DNA of 64,000 nucleotides, from positions 45,748,111 through 45,812,110 of the forward strand of contig NC_092576.1 in the NCBI RefSeq assembly GCF_037975245.1, given 5' to 3'. Of this stretch, positions 1 through 13,550 are shown in pieces (position 1 is the stretch's first letter; each line of letters starts with the position of its first letter). This DNA comes from Apostichopus japonicus. Lineage: Eukaryota; Echinodermata; Holothuroidea; Aspidochirotida; Stichopodidae. The notes below the pieces were generated by a model that searched no databases, had not been told where the DNA came from, and saw nothing but the letters and a program-made list of their open reading frames with translations. The position numbers and the translations under genes were made by a program.

Positions 1-3000
1 CGCAGCACATCACTTAGCTGATGCCGTAGAGAAGTTACACAGTAGCAGTGATGAAGGAGTTAGTGACGTATTGGATATTGTAGATCCATCCAAGCATCAG
101 TATGTGTTTCGATTTGCTTGCGGGATCAACCTTACTGCTGCTGACGTAATCATAAGATATTTGAGCGGACTGATTGGAAGAAGTGAGATTGTTATTATGT
201 GCATTCTTGAAAGAATAGGCTCTGTGGACAAGATTCTTGATGTCATGGAAAATCTGTGCTCCAATCCTATCCAAATCAAAGCGGATAACTCAAAAATACT
301 TAACAGATCAACCCTACAGCTGTTGGAAATTGCTGACTTAAAAGAGGTAAATAAATCATCGAATTAAAACAAAATGGTAGCATTGTGTAGCTGAGAAACT
401 TAACGATGTAATTAGCTACAGGAAAGGCACATTTGTGCTGTTTTTGTCTTTATGTTTCTCTTTCTTGAATAAGAATTACTGCCAACAGAGTTGAAAACGA
501 TTTTATTGATTCTGGTTTTAGAAGTAGATCTGTTTAACTTTACACCATCTCGGGTCATGGTAGATATCATTACATGTGTGGAAACATCGTGGTAACTATT
601 TTGTTGTTTCATCCCTATAGGTTAGCGTTTCAAGCTTGATTGTCAGTGAATGTTTCCACGCTGTCGAAGAGTCCCAGAAAGCGATTCTATTGACGTTTGA
701 TCTTCAATTACCGATTCTTTCTACACTTAGAGAGCTTATAATTGATCAAAGTGGGAAAGAATTTCAGGAGGAGGAATTGAACGACGTGTTTACATACATT
801 GCTAACTGTATACAATTAAAAATATTGAAGTAAGAGAATGTGTTTCTATGCTTATTGCTATACATCAATCAATCGATCATTCAAAAAACATTTATATATC
901 GTTAATATCAACAACACTTGTTCAAAATGCACTACCAGACATATTAATAACACAACCGCAACTTATTTATCCATAGACACATTATTGAAACAGCAGCGAC
1001 TATGCTTGTTAAATGAAAGAGTTAATGACACTGGTCTAAGACAATCTACATACATAAAGCCAAAAATGTAAAACCTGGCTCATGAGTACAATTGGACGAG
1101 GTTAAGGAACGTCATATTTCTGGACTCACTCCACGATTAACAAGTATTGCTTAGTAATAAACTGTTTAGTGTCTGGCAGGTAGACAGATGCAGAACGAGA
1201 AATAAAGGACGTGCGTTCAGAAATGAACTGAATCAATGTCAGTAAACTTAACCTGCATAACTATGCGTAGTTACAGCACGTACCTGAAAATCGTGAATCA
1301 GAGAGTAGATATACTAAGTGAACTAACGAGCATAAGTTTAGTGAAGTTAACTAACTGTAGACAGTTATCTTTAAGAATGACAGTCATTTCTTGTAATACA
1401 TTAATTTCATTCATTAGGTTAAATCTGCATCTCTATCTTTGCTTTCTACTTAAAATAATATCATGTTATTGATGAGAGTATAGCAGTATCCACTGTCAGA
1501 AACAAGTACATGCCTTAAAATCAACAGTATATGTGATGTTGTTGGAGAAACTTCGCGTTTGGTATTTGATGTCGTTATTTTTTGTTTTGTTATTCATAGA
1601 TTTTCCGGATGCATTTTGCCTGACGTCATTAGGTCGACGTATTTGACAATTTTCTCTACAAGCGGTGCAACAGGTACTTTATGTTGATGTTATATCAGAA
1701 CACTGTTGTCTTCTATCATTGTGTTTTACATATTGATTTAAAATAAATATAAAAAATACTTCAGAATAAGAAGCGAGTCATCAGAATGAATTGTGAACAT
1801 AACATGCATGAAGCGCAAATAGCGAAACATAATGTCTGTAATGGACTATACAAGGCTTTGTTTAGATGCATAATTTTTTGCGGTATTATATTAAAAAAAA
1901 AACATCTGATTTAGAATACAAAAGTTTTTGTTTTGTTTAAAGTAAATACACAAGCGGGCACATAAACTAGCTGGCAATGTGATATACAACATATATTTCA
2001 TTTGTGTGATGATCACCGTACTTCACGTACGTGCATGAAACTCTGAGTAGCAGCTTAAGTTAGTCGTATATGTTAGTATGCATGTATATCTACTCTGTCA
2101 ACATGTCCGTTTCTTTATTTCAGTGTCTTGGTACCCACTGAATAATTGGTATTTTCTTGATCTGTCTTCTGGATACTGGATGGTAAGGAAAATAAAACTT
2201 TTTGAAAAATTATTCTGACATATTTGCCGAGATATTCAGTACATCGGTTATAATCTTGGTTTCCTTTTCATGGAAAGATGCAAAATTATATATTTCTTGC
2301 TCTATTTATACAGGGCAGGAAAGCGCAGGCCCGACTTTCTGATGAAGAATACGAAAATAAGGTAAAATGTCATATGATATATAGTATGAGGGAAAGGCTG
2401 CTTGGGAGAACATATTTAGGTGCGGTGTGCACAATCTTTTATAGGGCAAAATCGCACTTGTATTACTGAGCATCACACGACAAGTATGGGGGCTAGGGAA
2501 GACGCCCTACATCCCTTCCCAACACTCATCGCTCATCGCTGAACCATTTGATATAGAATTCAAAATTGTGAAGAAAAAGCTTTAGTTCCATATAACCAGG
2601 ATAATATATTCACAACTATCAAAGAGATATGTCGATCGATTTCGCGACCGTGTTGGCTTTTTGAGACCGACTACAATGTCAAACTGAGCAACAGTTCGAA
2701 AATAAACCAACAAAAGCGGCAACTTGTGGTACAATAACACAACTGCACACTATTATTGGTTGGTACCAAAGGGATCCAATAATACAACTGCACACTGTAA
2801 TTGGTTGGTACTGCAGGGATCCAATAACACAACTGTACACTGTTATTGGCTGGTACTGCAGGGATCCAATAATACAACTGCACACTGTAATTGGTTGGTA
2901 CTAAAGGGATCCAATAATACAACTGCAAACTGTAATTGGTTGCTACTGTAGGGATCCAATAATACAACCGCAAACTGTTATTGGTTGGTACTAAAGGGAT

Positions 3001-4301
3001 CCAATAATTCAACTGCACACTGTTATTTGCTGGTACTGCAGGGATCCAATAATACAACTGCAAACTGTAATTGGTTGCTACTGTAGGGATCCAATAATAC
3101 AACCGCAAAACTGTTATTGGTTGGTACTAAAGGGATCCAATAATTCAACTGCACACTATTATTGGTTGGTACTGCAGGGATCCAATAATACAACTGCACA
3201 CTACTATTGGTTGTTACTGCAGGATCCAATAATACAACTGCACACTATTATTGGCTGGTACTGCAGGATCCAATAACAAAACTGCACACTGTTATTGGTT
3301 GGTACTAAATGGATCCAATAACACAACTGCACACTGTTATTGGTTTGTACTGTAGGGATCCAATAACACAACTGCACACTGTTATTGGTTGGTACTGCAG
3401 GGATCCAATAATACAACTGCACACTGTAATTGGTTGGCACTGCAGGGATCCAATAACACAACTGCACACTGTTATTGGCTGGTACTGCAGGGATTCAATA
3501 ACACAACTGCACACTGTTATTGGTTGGTCATTCTATATCGCTCTTGATCCCAATTGAGCAATTGTGTAGTACAAAACATAGAAGGATTAATTCCACTTAT
3601 ATTTCTCTTGAATATACCTCATTGCGACACCCTGGAAGTCAAGCGTTTTGAGATATTTCGCTTTCTCTTAAAGAGAGATTGATGTACAAATTGCATGTGC
3701 GAGAAAGATTTTAGCTTTCATGGAATTTATTTTAAAGCCCTGTTCGGGGTGTCAAGTTGGGGGGGGGGGGGGGTTGAGTGGAATGTGGAATAAAAGTTAT
3801 CGCTGCAGTGCTTGCAAACATTCCTCATGTAGCCAATTCAACTTTAGCCCAAAAACAATTTTCTGACTATTCAATGTCATTGATACGTATTTCAAAGCCC
3901 CAGCTTTGATCCACGGCGTAAATCACAAGAAATTGTAGTATTTTATCAGTCTAATATTAACCACAGAAAGAAAAGATTGGGCGTAAAGGCGATTATGTGT
4001 TGTTTTTTTTTTACCGTAGCTGACTGGGATGAGAAGCAAGTGGAATAAAGTAACGTGGTTATCACTGTGCATCAAACATAGTTCTTATTAATCATCCTTC
4101 TATTAGCTTCCACACTGAATAACAAACTATGATAACGACATAATGTTTGTTAATAGAAGAAATGTACTTCATATATCACCATGCATATATGTAATTCACA
4201 ACACTCACAACTCGTAATCACATACATGTTAATTTAAAGTAATGTCACCTCGGACTTTTTTGCTCCTACAGGTTGAAAGAATTCGAAATATGCGCCAAAA
4301 G
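1..4301 (+). CDS. NACHT gene A, 3' part (NLR-like, partial at left edge)
   Basis: Seen: exons 1-346 (open from base 2), 621-829, 1600-1673, 2124-2182, 2314-2361 and 4272-4301, all with GT/AG borders and joining phases 0, 2, 1, 0, 0. The first exon is the tail of a NACHT exon and carries the family signature YxFRFACGxN..AA..II.Y, also present in genes B and C here. The next exon looks like a single leucine-rich repeat (LRELII...L..V..YI..C..LKIL, then FSGCxLP). The 2124 exon has the conserved WYPxxxWYxLdlxSgxW block. Exon lengths of 209, 59, 48 and 30 bp equal those of gene B. The NACHT ATPase core and everything N-terminal lie outside the window, so I cannot tell whether this copy is membrane-bound like B or soluble like C. 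The true stop codon was not found. Family function (known for NLRs): NTP-dependent sensing and assembly in innate immunity. Confidence 0.72.
2728..3530. repeat. 45-bp minisatellite, about 17 copies
   Basis: Head-to-tail units of about 45 bp, each containing GGATCCAATAA, an ACAACTGCACACTGT block and TTGGTTGGTACTGC. It lies in the gene A intron between exons 2314-2361 and 4272-4301. Because the unit is a multiple of three and lacks stops in several frames, long repetitive reading frames appear on both strands. They are by-products of the period, not genes. Units differ by scattered single-base changes and an occasional missing base. Confidence 0.93.
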
Positions 4302-4439
4302 GTATGTTTATAATAGTTTGTTTGCAAGCATTCCTAGTTATTATTAAATTATTATTAGTTATTATTAGAACAAACAAAATATGAGATCCTATTGACTGAC
4401 TTGTTTTTAGTTTGAGTTAGATTTACGTATAAAGACAAA

Positions 4440-4600
4440 GTTACCTCATAATACGGTATATCGTCCAACGACCAGTGTCATTTATGTTAACATTATGGAT
4501 TAGTTACGTCATATACTGTATATCGTGCAACGAAGAGTTATGTTAACATAATGAATCAGTAACCGCATAATACGGTGTATAGTGAAAAGTCCATGTCATT
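4440..4600. repeat. Diverged tandem repeat, about 60 bp x 3
   Basis: Three related stretches each with a CATA-TACGGTATATCGT-like core followed by TTATGTTAACAT and ATGGATTAGT-like sequence. It sits just after the last recognised gene A exon. Confidence 0.55.
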
Positions 4601-4854
4601 TTTTTCCACACTAACGCGTTCTTAGCTTTGCAATACGTGTCACATCGGTTGACGAAAAATTGTCTTAGCTAAAACCTGACATATTTAAAGGTGAATTATT
4701 TATGAGTAATGAACTGCTGTCGACGGCTTAATGTATCGTTTAGTTGCATGCTGTGTTCTCATATTATCTTTCGTTGTGACTGTTGAATATTGAGGGAGTA
4801 ACTGAGTCTTTCACTTTATCCCTGTGAAATGTAGCTGCAATACAACACATCGTC

Positions 4855-5393
4855 TCTCATCACGTGTCCTCTGCATGCTATTTAAAACACGCCTTCTCGT
4901 CATCACGTGTCTTATGCATGTAATTTATAACACACCGTCTCGTCATCACGTGTCTCCTGCATGTCATTTATAACACGCCTTCTCGTCATCACGTGTCATA
5001 TGCATGTAATTTATAACACGCCGTCTCGTCATCACGTGTCTTATGTATGTTATTTATAACAAATCTTCTCGTCATCACGTGTCTTATGCATGTCATTTAT
5101 AACACACCGTCTCGTCATCGCGTGTCTCCTTCATGTAATTTAAAACACGCCTTCTCGTCATCACGTGTCTTATGCATGTCATTTAAAACACGCCGTCTCG
5201 TCATCACGTGTCTCCTGCATGTCATTCATAACCCGCCGTCTCGTCTTCATGTGTCTCCTGCATGTCATTTATGACACACCGACTCGTCATCACGTGTCTT
5301 ATGCATGTCATTTATAACACACCGTCTCTTCATCACGTGTCTCCTGCATGTCACTTATAACACTCCGTCTCGTCATCACGTCTTCTGCATGAA
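4855..5393. repeat. 43-bp minisatellite with a CACGTG in nearly every unit
   Basis: About 12 units of TCATCACGTGTCTTATGCAT followed by GTAATTTATAACACACCGTCTCG. Most units keep two palindromes, CACGTG (E-box type) and ATGCAT. There are two alternating unit flavours (TCTTATGCATG versus TCTCCTGCATG). Confidence 0.93.
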
Positions 5394-5799
5394 ATTGCAT
5401 TTAGCAAACAGTATTTGTTATTCGGGTGCTACTTTACGATAAATAAAAAACAAACTGCTGAAAAATGAGATCTGTAAAAGTGATACTCAGAATGTTCAAG
5501 AGTCTCTACGATCACTTCCAAACTAGCGAGATGGTCATCATATAAACATAGAAAAAGAAACAACATATATAATTCATGACGTCATCATATAAACAGAAAG
5601 AAAGAGACAAAATAATTCATGACGTCAACATATAAACAGAGAAAAGACACAAAAGTATTAATGAAGTCATGTTAAGGGCTTTTGCAAGTCATTTACGTAA
5701 TGGCTTTCGACAGATGTGCACACGCAGCAGCCTTTAATCACTGATTTACGTTTTTGTAATAATAGTCCCAACAATAAGTTTGTACTTATTTAAGTGCAC

Positions 5800-5844
<45 letters not shown>

Positions 5845-6796
5845 TGGTATATTTGTTTACTTCAACGCATGATAGCTGGGACTTAGGTTTACCTCGGGGA
5901 TAGGTTTACCTGACACCAGGTAAACCTAAGTCTAGGGTCTTCTTGTTCAATCAATTTCACTTCCTTTGAGGAATGATAATTTCGAGTTAAGAGAAAACCT
6001 CATAAACTTTTCAATTCCGAAGTTACAAAAAAAAAATCGTTCATTTAAAGGGTAAAATTTCCCCTCAAAAGTGGAGGTAATTCCGAAGGGTATATAACAG
6101 AATTACGAACATGGTATATATGTTGATCCCAACTTTACACCTCGATTTTGACCAAATGCGGCAATATATAGTTCCGAAACTTAAAGGTTCCTCTAATTAC
6201 ACTGAAATCTTCGTAATTGTACTTTTTCTTCCATTAATTTGGGATATTTAAGAAAATAAGAGTTTCTATTTTAACTGGCAAATTTACACGTAACGAAACA
6301 ACGCCCCCACACATAAGCAGTTCTTTCTGTGTTCGGTGGCAGGGCAGTCGATCGGATCGTATCGTTGCTATCCCAATAGCCTACATTCAACGTTACTTTA
6401 TGTGGCCTAGCCATGTAGTCTACAAAGGAAAGTGCCGCAGGTTACCGTAAACGTTTCCCATTTGAAGTTGGCTTTTGGACTTTGGTGCAGTATATGCATT
6501 GTAAGTAAATTCCTTAAAAGTGTTCCGGATATATTAATAACATTTAGAGTAAATACCTTCATGCTGAACACAAATAAAGTAAGACCATGGTTAGAGTTAG
6601 AGTAGACTAGCCTAGGCCTAACGTTAGCCCTAAATTGGACCTATCAGTATTACTGGCTATGGTAAATCGCAGCTGCCTGCTACTGCCTTTGCTGATACTC
6701 GGAATATAAATGTGATACATAAATTAAAGTATATACTTGTAACAGACTGGTCAACCTACACATTTTGCAGCCTGGTGATCTTCCAGATCTTTTAAA
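5394..6796. other. Gene-free interval with a (TA)n run and a palindrome
   Basis: No exon recognised. It holds two near copies of a GACGTCA-T-ATATAAACAGA-AAAG motif around 5575-5650, a (TA)n microsatellite at about 5805-5840 and an inverted repeat at 5882-5930. The rest is AT-rich sequence with no coding signal that I can support. Confidence 0.5.
5882..5930. repeat. 13-bp perfect inverted repeat with a competing inner arm
   Basis: CTTAGGTTTACCT at 5882-5894 is the exact reverse complement of 5918-5930. A second copy of the left arm core (AGGTTTACCT, 5902-5911) can pair with the same right arm, so two alternative hairpins are possible. It may be the terminus of an old transposon. No role is shown. 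Confidence 0.6.
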
Positions 6797-7215
6797 GTAA
6801 AGGCTTAATAATTGACGCACCTCCAAATATTACTAGGCCTAGGCCTACTAGTACTAGGCTACTATTACTATATACTAGCCTACTACTACTGTAGCTAGTA
6901 CTAGCAACTATACAGCAGGCAACCATAACTTTTTGCAGCCAAGCAGAGGTAAATATTTCATGAGTTTGAATCCATTTCAGGTATTTGCTGATCAAATTGT
7001 TTCTGTGCATGTTTTGGGGCATTTGGAAATCTTACTCCCTAAAAATAACCAAAATTACCTCAATATAATACCACTAATCTCTGGGACCTGACCTTTCTGA
7101 AGTTAGAGGCTCAGAGCATAGCAAACAGCATCCAAAGATAATGGATGTTTACTTAGGCCTTCACTACAGTAAGCTCATCGACAGATGTGTCAATTTAGGA
7201 GTATGAAAGAACTTG
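6797..7215 (+). mobile_element. Dispersed repeat, copy 1 (TIR GGCTTAATAATTGACGCAC)
   Basis: Begins AGTAAAGGCTTAATAATTGA and shares a long collinear similarity with 22587-23170 in the same orientation, for example the blocks around TTTCATGAGTTTGAATCCAT, GGCATTTGGAAATCTTAC and CTCTGGGACCTGACC. The right inverted terminus visible in the other copy is not recognisable here, so this copy looks truncated or decayed. No protein is encoded. Likely a non-autonomous DNA transposon. Confidence 0.6.
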
Positions 7216-10051
7216 CATTCGTGCGATGCAATTTTGAACCATTTTACGAAATATAAATCTTTGGGTATGTCTCAATCTCTCTGACATAAAATAAGGCAGT
7301 CAGAAAGTCACAACTCCACAAAAACAGATACACAAGCAAACGGAACACTACAGTAAAAGAAAGGGCCTGACAGATTCCATAAACGAGTTACAAAAGTAAA
7401 AAATGTGAAAACGTTTGCCGTCTCAGTACAATATTCATCCCCACAATATTCTCTATATGTGTTAGTGTGCATCACTAAGCCCTGTGCGTACAGTAGTAGT
7501 GGTGTGTCATTGGTTCTGATTCAGAGAACTAAGTCACACAGGGCCTCAGTGTAGCAGTGTACAACAATTTTTTGTACTGTAACATGAGTTTTTTCCCCCT
7601 GCACCTATGGGATGAATCATGGCTGAAGGTAAACAATTGAGTATTCATTTTAGAATAACAACGCAATCATGGCTAAGTAATTTAGGCATTTTGATATTAA
7701 CGTTATGATGTGGGTAGTGTTAATAGTGCTGAAGTAATAGCTTGATCAAAAGTATTCCTCAAAGTCCCACAATGCCTTTACAGGGTGACCTACTGTACAG
7801 TCACTTGAGCACTTAGGAGTTTTTGCAAAAAGAGCAAATTCCTTGTCCAAAATTGCTAGGTTTGATCCAGTTTTACGGAGTCCCATAACAAAAAAACACA
7901 GTCTGTGATATATCAATGGAAAAGTGTAAAGATTCAATGTAACATATTTGAAAGGATTAGAGTATGTTGAAAAACCACCAGCTATGCATTTTAAGGAAAT
8001 AAACAGTACCTCATTGAACCTTGCATTGTGTTCACACTAATGAGTTATGAAATTGTTATCAGTGTCTTCATCATTAAAAGCTATTAATTAGGTTGATCAA
8101 TGGTCTCACATATTACTGCAATCACAGAGGTTAAATTTCAATCAGGTTATAATGCCAAGGGAATCCAGACCTACTTCATAAAAAAAAATTTAAAAAAATT
8201 CATGGCTCCTATAAAAATCATTCATGATAAAAACCAGCATACTGTACATACAGTATGTGCAACTAAAGTAGTTTCATATTGGGTATCATGTCCAAATAAA
8301 AGCTCTTGATTGTATTCAGTTTTCATACTTTTAAAAATGACCATCTGTGTGCAGTAATTTGGTGTTAGTAAGTAACATGAAAACGCACAAGACTAATGTT
8401 CAACAGGCACTAGATAGTTCTCATGTCCATAGCACAAACCAGGGAGTTGTTCCATTACAACTCCCAGCACGAACAGGCTATTATGATCAGAGTTGTTATG
8501 GAACAAATAAAACTCCCTTGTATGATGTTAGAACTGTACTGTGTGACAAAACACTTATATGCATACATGTGGTAACATGTTGCTATGATCCGATACTACC
8601 TGGTTGGGTGTATAAATAGATCACCATTATGCAAACTTCACATGGTTTCCATTATGTAATAAGTTTCATTTTATGAATTTGTCAATCTGACATGTACGCT
8701 ACTGTATATGTGTAGGCTGCATGTACAACTTATTGTATCTTAATAATATACAGCAAAAAACTATTGAGAACTGTGATAAACAACATTTTCAAAGTGACAG
8801 TTGGGGATCTAAAAAGACCACTGAAAGCCTTCTGTAGCGATATAACATGATACTAAACATTATATATCTCTGCAAGCTAGTGTACCCTGCTTTGAGACGC
8901 ATGGTTTAAATAAGGTTTTCACAAGTTTGCCCTGTTGACCCAACCACTGGCCTAGACATACCAATAAATAGATCTATCCATGCTTCAAATTGAGTTTTCA
9001 CAATTTGACCATTTTTACCTAAATTACCTTTGACCTTCACCAAAAACAATAGGCTTCTTGTACTTGTGATGCATCTATACATACATACTGTACCAACTAT
9101 GAGATCTGTCCAATAAAGCTTACTGTCATGAGAAACTGTGTTTACAAGCTAGGATCACAAACACAGTACTCCTACCAATGCACACGCACACATATGCCAT
9201 CGTGAGTGGAAAGTTTCAACATCATTGAAACCAAACATTAAAAATGAACTCAGTCATAATGCCAAAGTCTGTGTACACGAGTAGTCCTGAGCTTAAACCC
9301 CAAATGATACGTTGAGGGACTAAATGTACCGGTATACATAGTCTAGGGTGCATGCAATTTTTTAGTAAATGAACTGCATGCGGGATGAGGCATTGAACCA
9401 TGCATGAATACTCAGTCAATCTCTTGAAGTGATTGCATGCTAAATTCCTGGGTACAACTTACATACCAAATAATAGATCAATATTCAAACTTAGTAGTGT
9501 GGCATTTTTCTCAATTGTTGCATATGCGGTTTCCATGAAAAAAGTGATAGCTAAATTAACTGAACTGACATGAATATTGGACAACATGTACACTAAGTAT
9601 TGACATCAAATAGGGAACTGCACTGTCAAGACTTCCACTTGCAATTTATGAAACAATTATCTGGACTTATTTATGTTCATTCTCTTGTCAGAAAAGATGG
9701 CTCAAATTTGAGGACTAGATGAGGACTAGATTTATATGTCATTGCTTGGAGCCAGGTACGGTGCATTCTATGAGTTTGAATTTTTCTTTTTAGTTTCTGG
9801 ACAGGTATATGACATGCAGCATACAAATTAAAATTTGTTAATGAATTTTCTTCCTTTACAGCATCATAAAATTCATTATTAATAATCCATTTATACAAAT
9901 TCTTATGTTGCTGTATTTGAGAGTAATTTTCGTTAGTAAAACAAAGATTTTAATCATATTCATTGCATTAACTATTATTCATGTAACTCCCTTACTTCAC
10001 TGTATCAAATAAAACATTGTTTCACCAATCCATTATTCCAGTTGTTATACT
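7216..10051. other. Gene-free interval
   Basis: AT-rich sequence with many short TACTGTA/TACAGTA motifs. The open frames are short and show no family motif. I see no RNA gene and no complete transposon. Confidence 0.4.
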
Positions 10052-11390
10052 GCTGGGAGGGGAGACACCAAGGTCTTTTAATACTTCAGTTACCCAATTA
10101 ATGCTAACTAGATGCTCAATAATGCTTCCCACAACGGGGATGTTGGGTCTAGCAAACCTTAAGTCTAGTGGACCCTCAATGTAATGGGCATCCTCCCCCC
10201 CCCCCATGTTGGTACTGCATGTGGTATACTTTTGTTAGTGAAACTAAGAGTTTCATCCTAGTCATTACATTGAGGGATGCTCTTTATTAAACTCCTTTAC
10301 TTCACTGCAGCGTATTGGTAATCAACTATTCTAGTTGTAATGTTGCTAGTACTGTATTTGAGAATCCTTTTGTTAGTGAAACGAAGAGTTTAATGCTATC
10401 CATTACATTTAGGAGTACTCTCTAAGTGTCTACCTTCACAACATCATATCATAAATTATTAACAATCCATTATCTCTTTATATTTATGGCAGAGCTGTAG
10501 TCGAGTCCAATTACCCAGAGCCCGATCCAAGTCCGAGTCCATCTTGTCTGAGCCAAATACAAGACCCCTCAAGTCCGAGCCGACTCCAGATACCAAAGAT
10601 CACCTTTGGTAAAAATTCTTGAACTGTTATGATAATTATGCACCCAGGAGGAAATTTACCTCATGCTATAATTTTTTCGGACCAGATAAGTGACAGCAAG
10701 CTCTTCCTGGTTCATAAATGTTATAAAACTACTGGGAGGGGAGACACCAAGGTCCTTCAATACTTCAGTTACCCAATAAATGCTAACTAGACGCTCAATA
10801 ATGCTTCCCACAATGGGGGTGTTGGGTCTAGCAAGTCTAGTGGACCCTCAATATAATGGGCATCCCTCTTGTTGGTACTGCATGTGGTATCCTTTTGTTA
10901 GTGAAACTAAGAGTTTTATCCTAGTCATTACATTGAGGGATGCTGTTTATTAAACTCCCTTTCTTCACTGCATCGTATTGGTGATCCATTATTTTAGCTG
11001 TAATGTTGCTAGTACTGTATTTGAGAATCCTTTTGTTAGTGAAACGAAGAGTTTAATGCTATCCATTACATTTAGGAGTTAACTTTCTAAGTCTCTACCT
11101 TCTCAACATCATATAATAAATTATTAACAATCCATTATCTTTTTATATTTATGGCAGAGCTGTAGTCGAGTCCAATTAGCCAGAGTCTGAGCCAAGTCCG
11201 ACCCCACATGGTATGAGCCAAATCCAAGACCTTTCAAGTCCGAGCCGACTCCAGATATTCAAATATGATCACCTTTGGTAAAAATTCTTGAACTGTTATG
11301 ATAATTATGCACCCAGGAGGAAATTTACCTCATGCTATAATTTTTTCGGACCAGATAAGTGGCAGCAAGCTTTTCCTGGTTCATAAATGT
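10052..11390. repeat. Tandem duplication of an about 670-bp unit
   Basis: The block beginning CTGGGAGGGGAGACACCAAG at 10053 recurs at 10732, and the block around CACCCAGGAGGAAATTTACC recurs near 10641 and 11310. The two units are highly similar, with small indels. Inside each unit a shorter motif (TTTTGTTAGTGAAACxAAGAG) is repeated twice and also appears in decayed form just upstream near 9930, suggesting older internal duplication. Confidence 0.85.
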
Positions 11391-11395
11391 TCAGC

Positions 11396-13550
11396 CCGGG
11401 CGCTCAACTTTCAAACCATGCAGGGAGAGGCAAAATCATATTCAAACCACGACCACCGCCAGGTTAGAACGTGCTTGTGAGAACCCTGCTCTACTAAAAG
11501 TGAAATTCTAGTTACATTTAGGATTGCTCATTAAGATTTTCAAATCATCATCATTGTCATGGTTGCTACTTTTTCTGATGTCATCATCATTTGTGAATTA
11601 TTGTGATTGTTGCCATGTTACATTTGCCAGTATCAATTTTGCTTATTGTTCTCTCAAAATTGCAGAGTAGAAGGAAGAAATGTTAGCTAATAGTTATTAT
11701 ACCATATGTTCTTGGTCTCTAAATTGTTTACGCTGAGGTCAGTATGAACAGAAGTGTTTATAATAGTTTTCCTTTCTGTTAAAGTATTTTCTGAATCATT
11801 TCATTAATTTTATATTTATACTGGAATTTTCAGTAGGTGTTGGCCTCATTGAGGGTCAAGGCTACTCAAGGTCAATAGAGTAACATAGAGCATCTAACTC
11901 AACAAGGAAAAGTTGGTAGTCATATGTAGTGCATATAGGTTTCTGACATTGAGTACTATTCTATAAACAGTATAGCAGAAGCCCATGTGAGATAACTAGA
12001 TATCTGAATCTGAAAGCCATGTTAACATGATAGTTCAATGTTGGAATGATGAATGGAAGTTTGTATGCAGGTGTATCATGTGCTGAGCTCTTAGCCAAGT
12101 CAAAGGTTATTTGAGGCCAATATAGGTAAAATCTGAAAACCTTCATGATCCCATACTATCTAGTATCTGACTAGTAGCTGCTTTAATAGCTGAATCTTAG
12201 GGCAATTAATATATTTATCAGAACAAGTAATGTACCTCAAAAGACTTCTTAAGCTCTTTTGAGCCCCATTCAATATTTCAGTGTATTAACTTCATCATTC
12301 TTTTAACAAATTTACTCCAAATTGCTAGTTTCATGTTCTGGCAATGAACCTTTGTCATATCATGTTGCATGAGTGCTTTAACTGGTTTACAAGCTTGCAA
12401 AATTCTTAAAAGGAGGATAGGGTGTTGGGATAAATAGTTCAAAATAATATTAACAAAATTGTACCATATTTTGCTTTTCTTTTTTCCCATATGTTGCCAC
12501 TGCTTGAATAAGACTAGTTGATAGGACTTTTTGTGAGCTCCACCTTTGACAACAAGGTACAGTAGACTTCAACTGCATCTTGTTGGCAACATCCTAGGAA
12601 AGTTTCAATAAACACAGATGTTTCTGTAAATGAGGAATCTGATGAACATTCCAATACTGCAAGTCTTTATTGGACATTTCAGCAGGAGGCAATAACCAAT
12701 TCTGCTATCGTTACATACTGTAGGTCCTTTATAAAATGCCACTTAAAGAACTGTATTACTTCCTTGGAAGGTGAATTTTATTGTCAAATACAACATCTGT
12801 CAAATATTTAGTTTCCCAACCTGTCCAACACCTCCCCCCCACCCCTCCATTTATCCCGAGTAGTTTACAGAAACTGGGACAGAACATTTTTTGTGGGAAG
12901 CAAGGTTAAATAATGTTGTTTGAGGTATTGAGCATTTATCAATATGTCCCTTTCGAAACTAGATAGGAGGAAGTAGCAAACAATGCAAGGAAAACATGAA
13001 GTTCAAGTGGATGCTTTAATTGCTTTTACCCAAAACATTGCTATATTCATTGATAAATATAATCCGCTTCAAATTCAGTACCGTTATACAACATGCAAAA
13101 GAGTTATGATATTGATGTACTTTCTGAATTTAGACCATTGCAGGTGAACATCTTAACATTGGTTTTTAATTTGACTGTATGTAGAAAACAAATGAACCTC
13201 AGATACAATGTCGTGCAAATGCATATTACTGCTAGGAGCTGTTTAACAAACAGTGAAAGAAAAATTTATTACTTGACTGTCAAAAGATTCGCAGAACTCC
13301 ACTCCTTCAACAATATTTACAGTGGTGCAGACTTCAAAGCAGTGCAAGGGCAACAACTGTCTATCTCTTTAACAAATTTCCAAGTGCTTTCATTTCTAGC
13401 ATTTGCATATGTTCAAAAGAAAAATGACAAATTAAAAGATGTGGTCTTTTCAACATGTTACCACATCTCCCCCCTCTCTCCCCCATCAAAAAAGTATTGC
13501 ATGTACAGCAGTAACCCTTTTTGTACATGTGCAATATATGGGGCAGAGCC
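11396..13550. other. Gene-free interval
   Basis: AT-rich sequence without a supported gene. The longest plus-strand frame (from 13093) runs into the transposon that starts at 13551 and has no recognisable domain, so I did not call it. Confidence 0.4.

Noticed and set aside
2671-3557. Several Tyr/Trp/Thr-rich open frames on both strands
   Set aside because: They are translations of the 45-bp minisatellite, open only because the period is a multiple of three.
4411-4503. Possible terminal exon of gene A with a stop at 4501
   Set aside because: It lies largely in a decayed tandem repeat and has no similarity to the gene C terminal exon.
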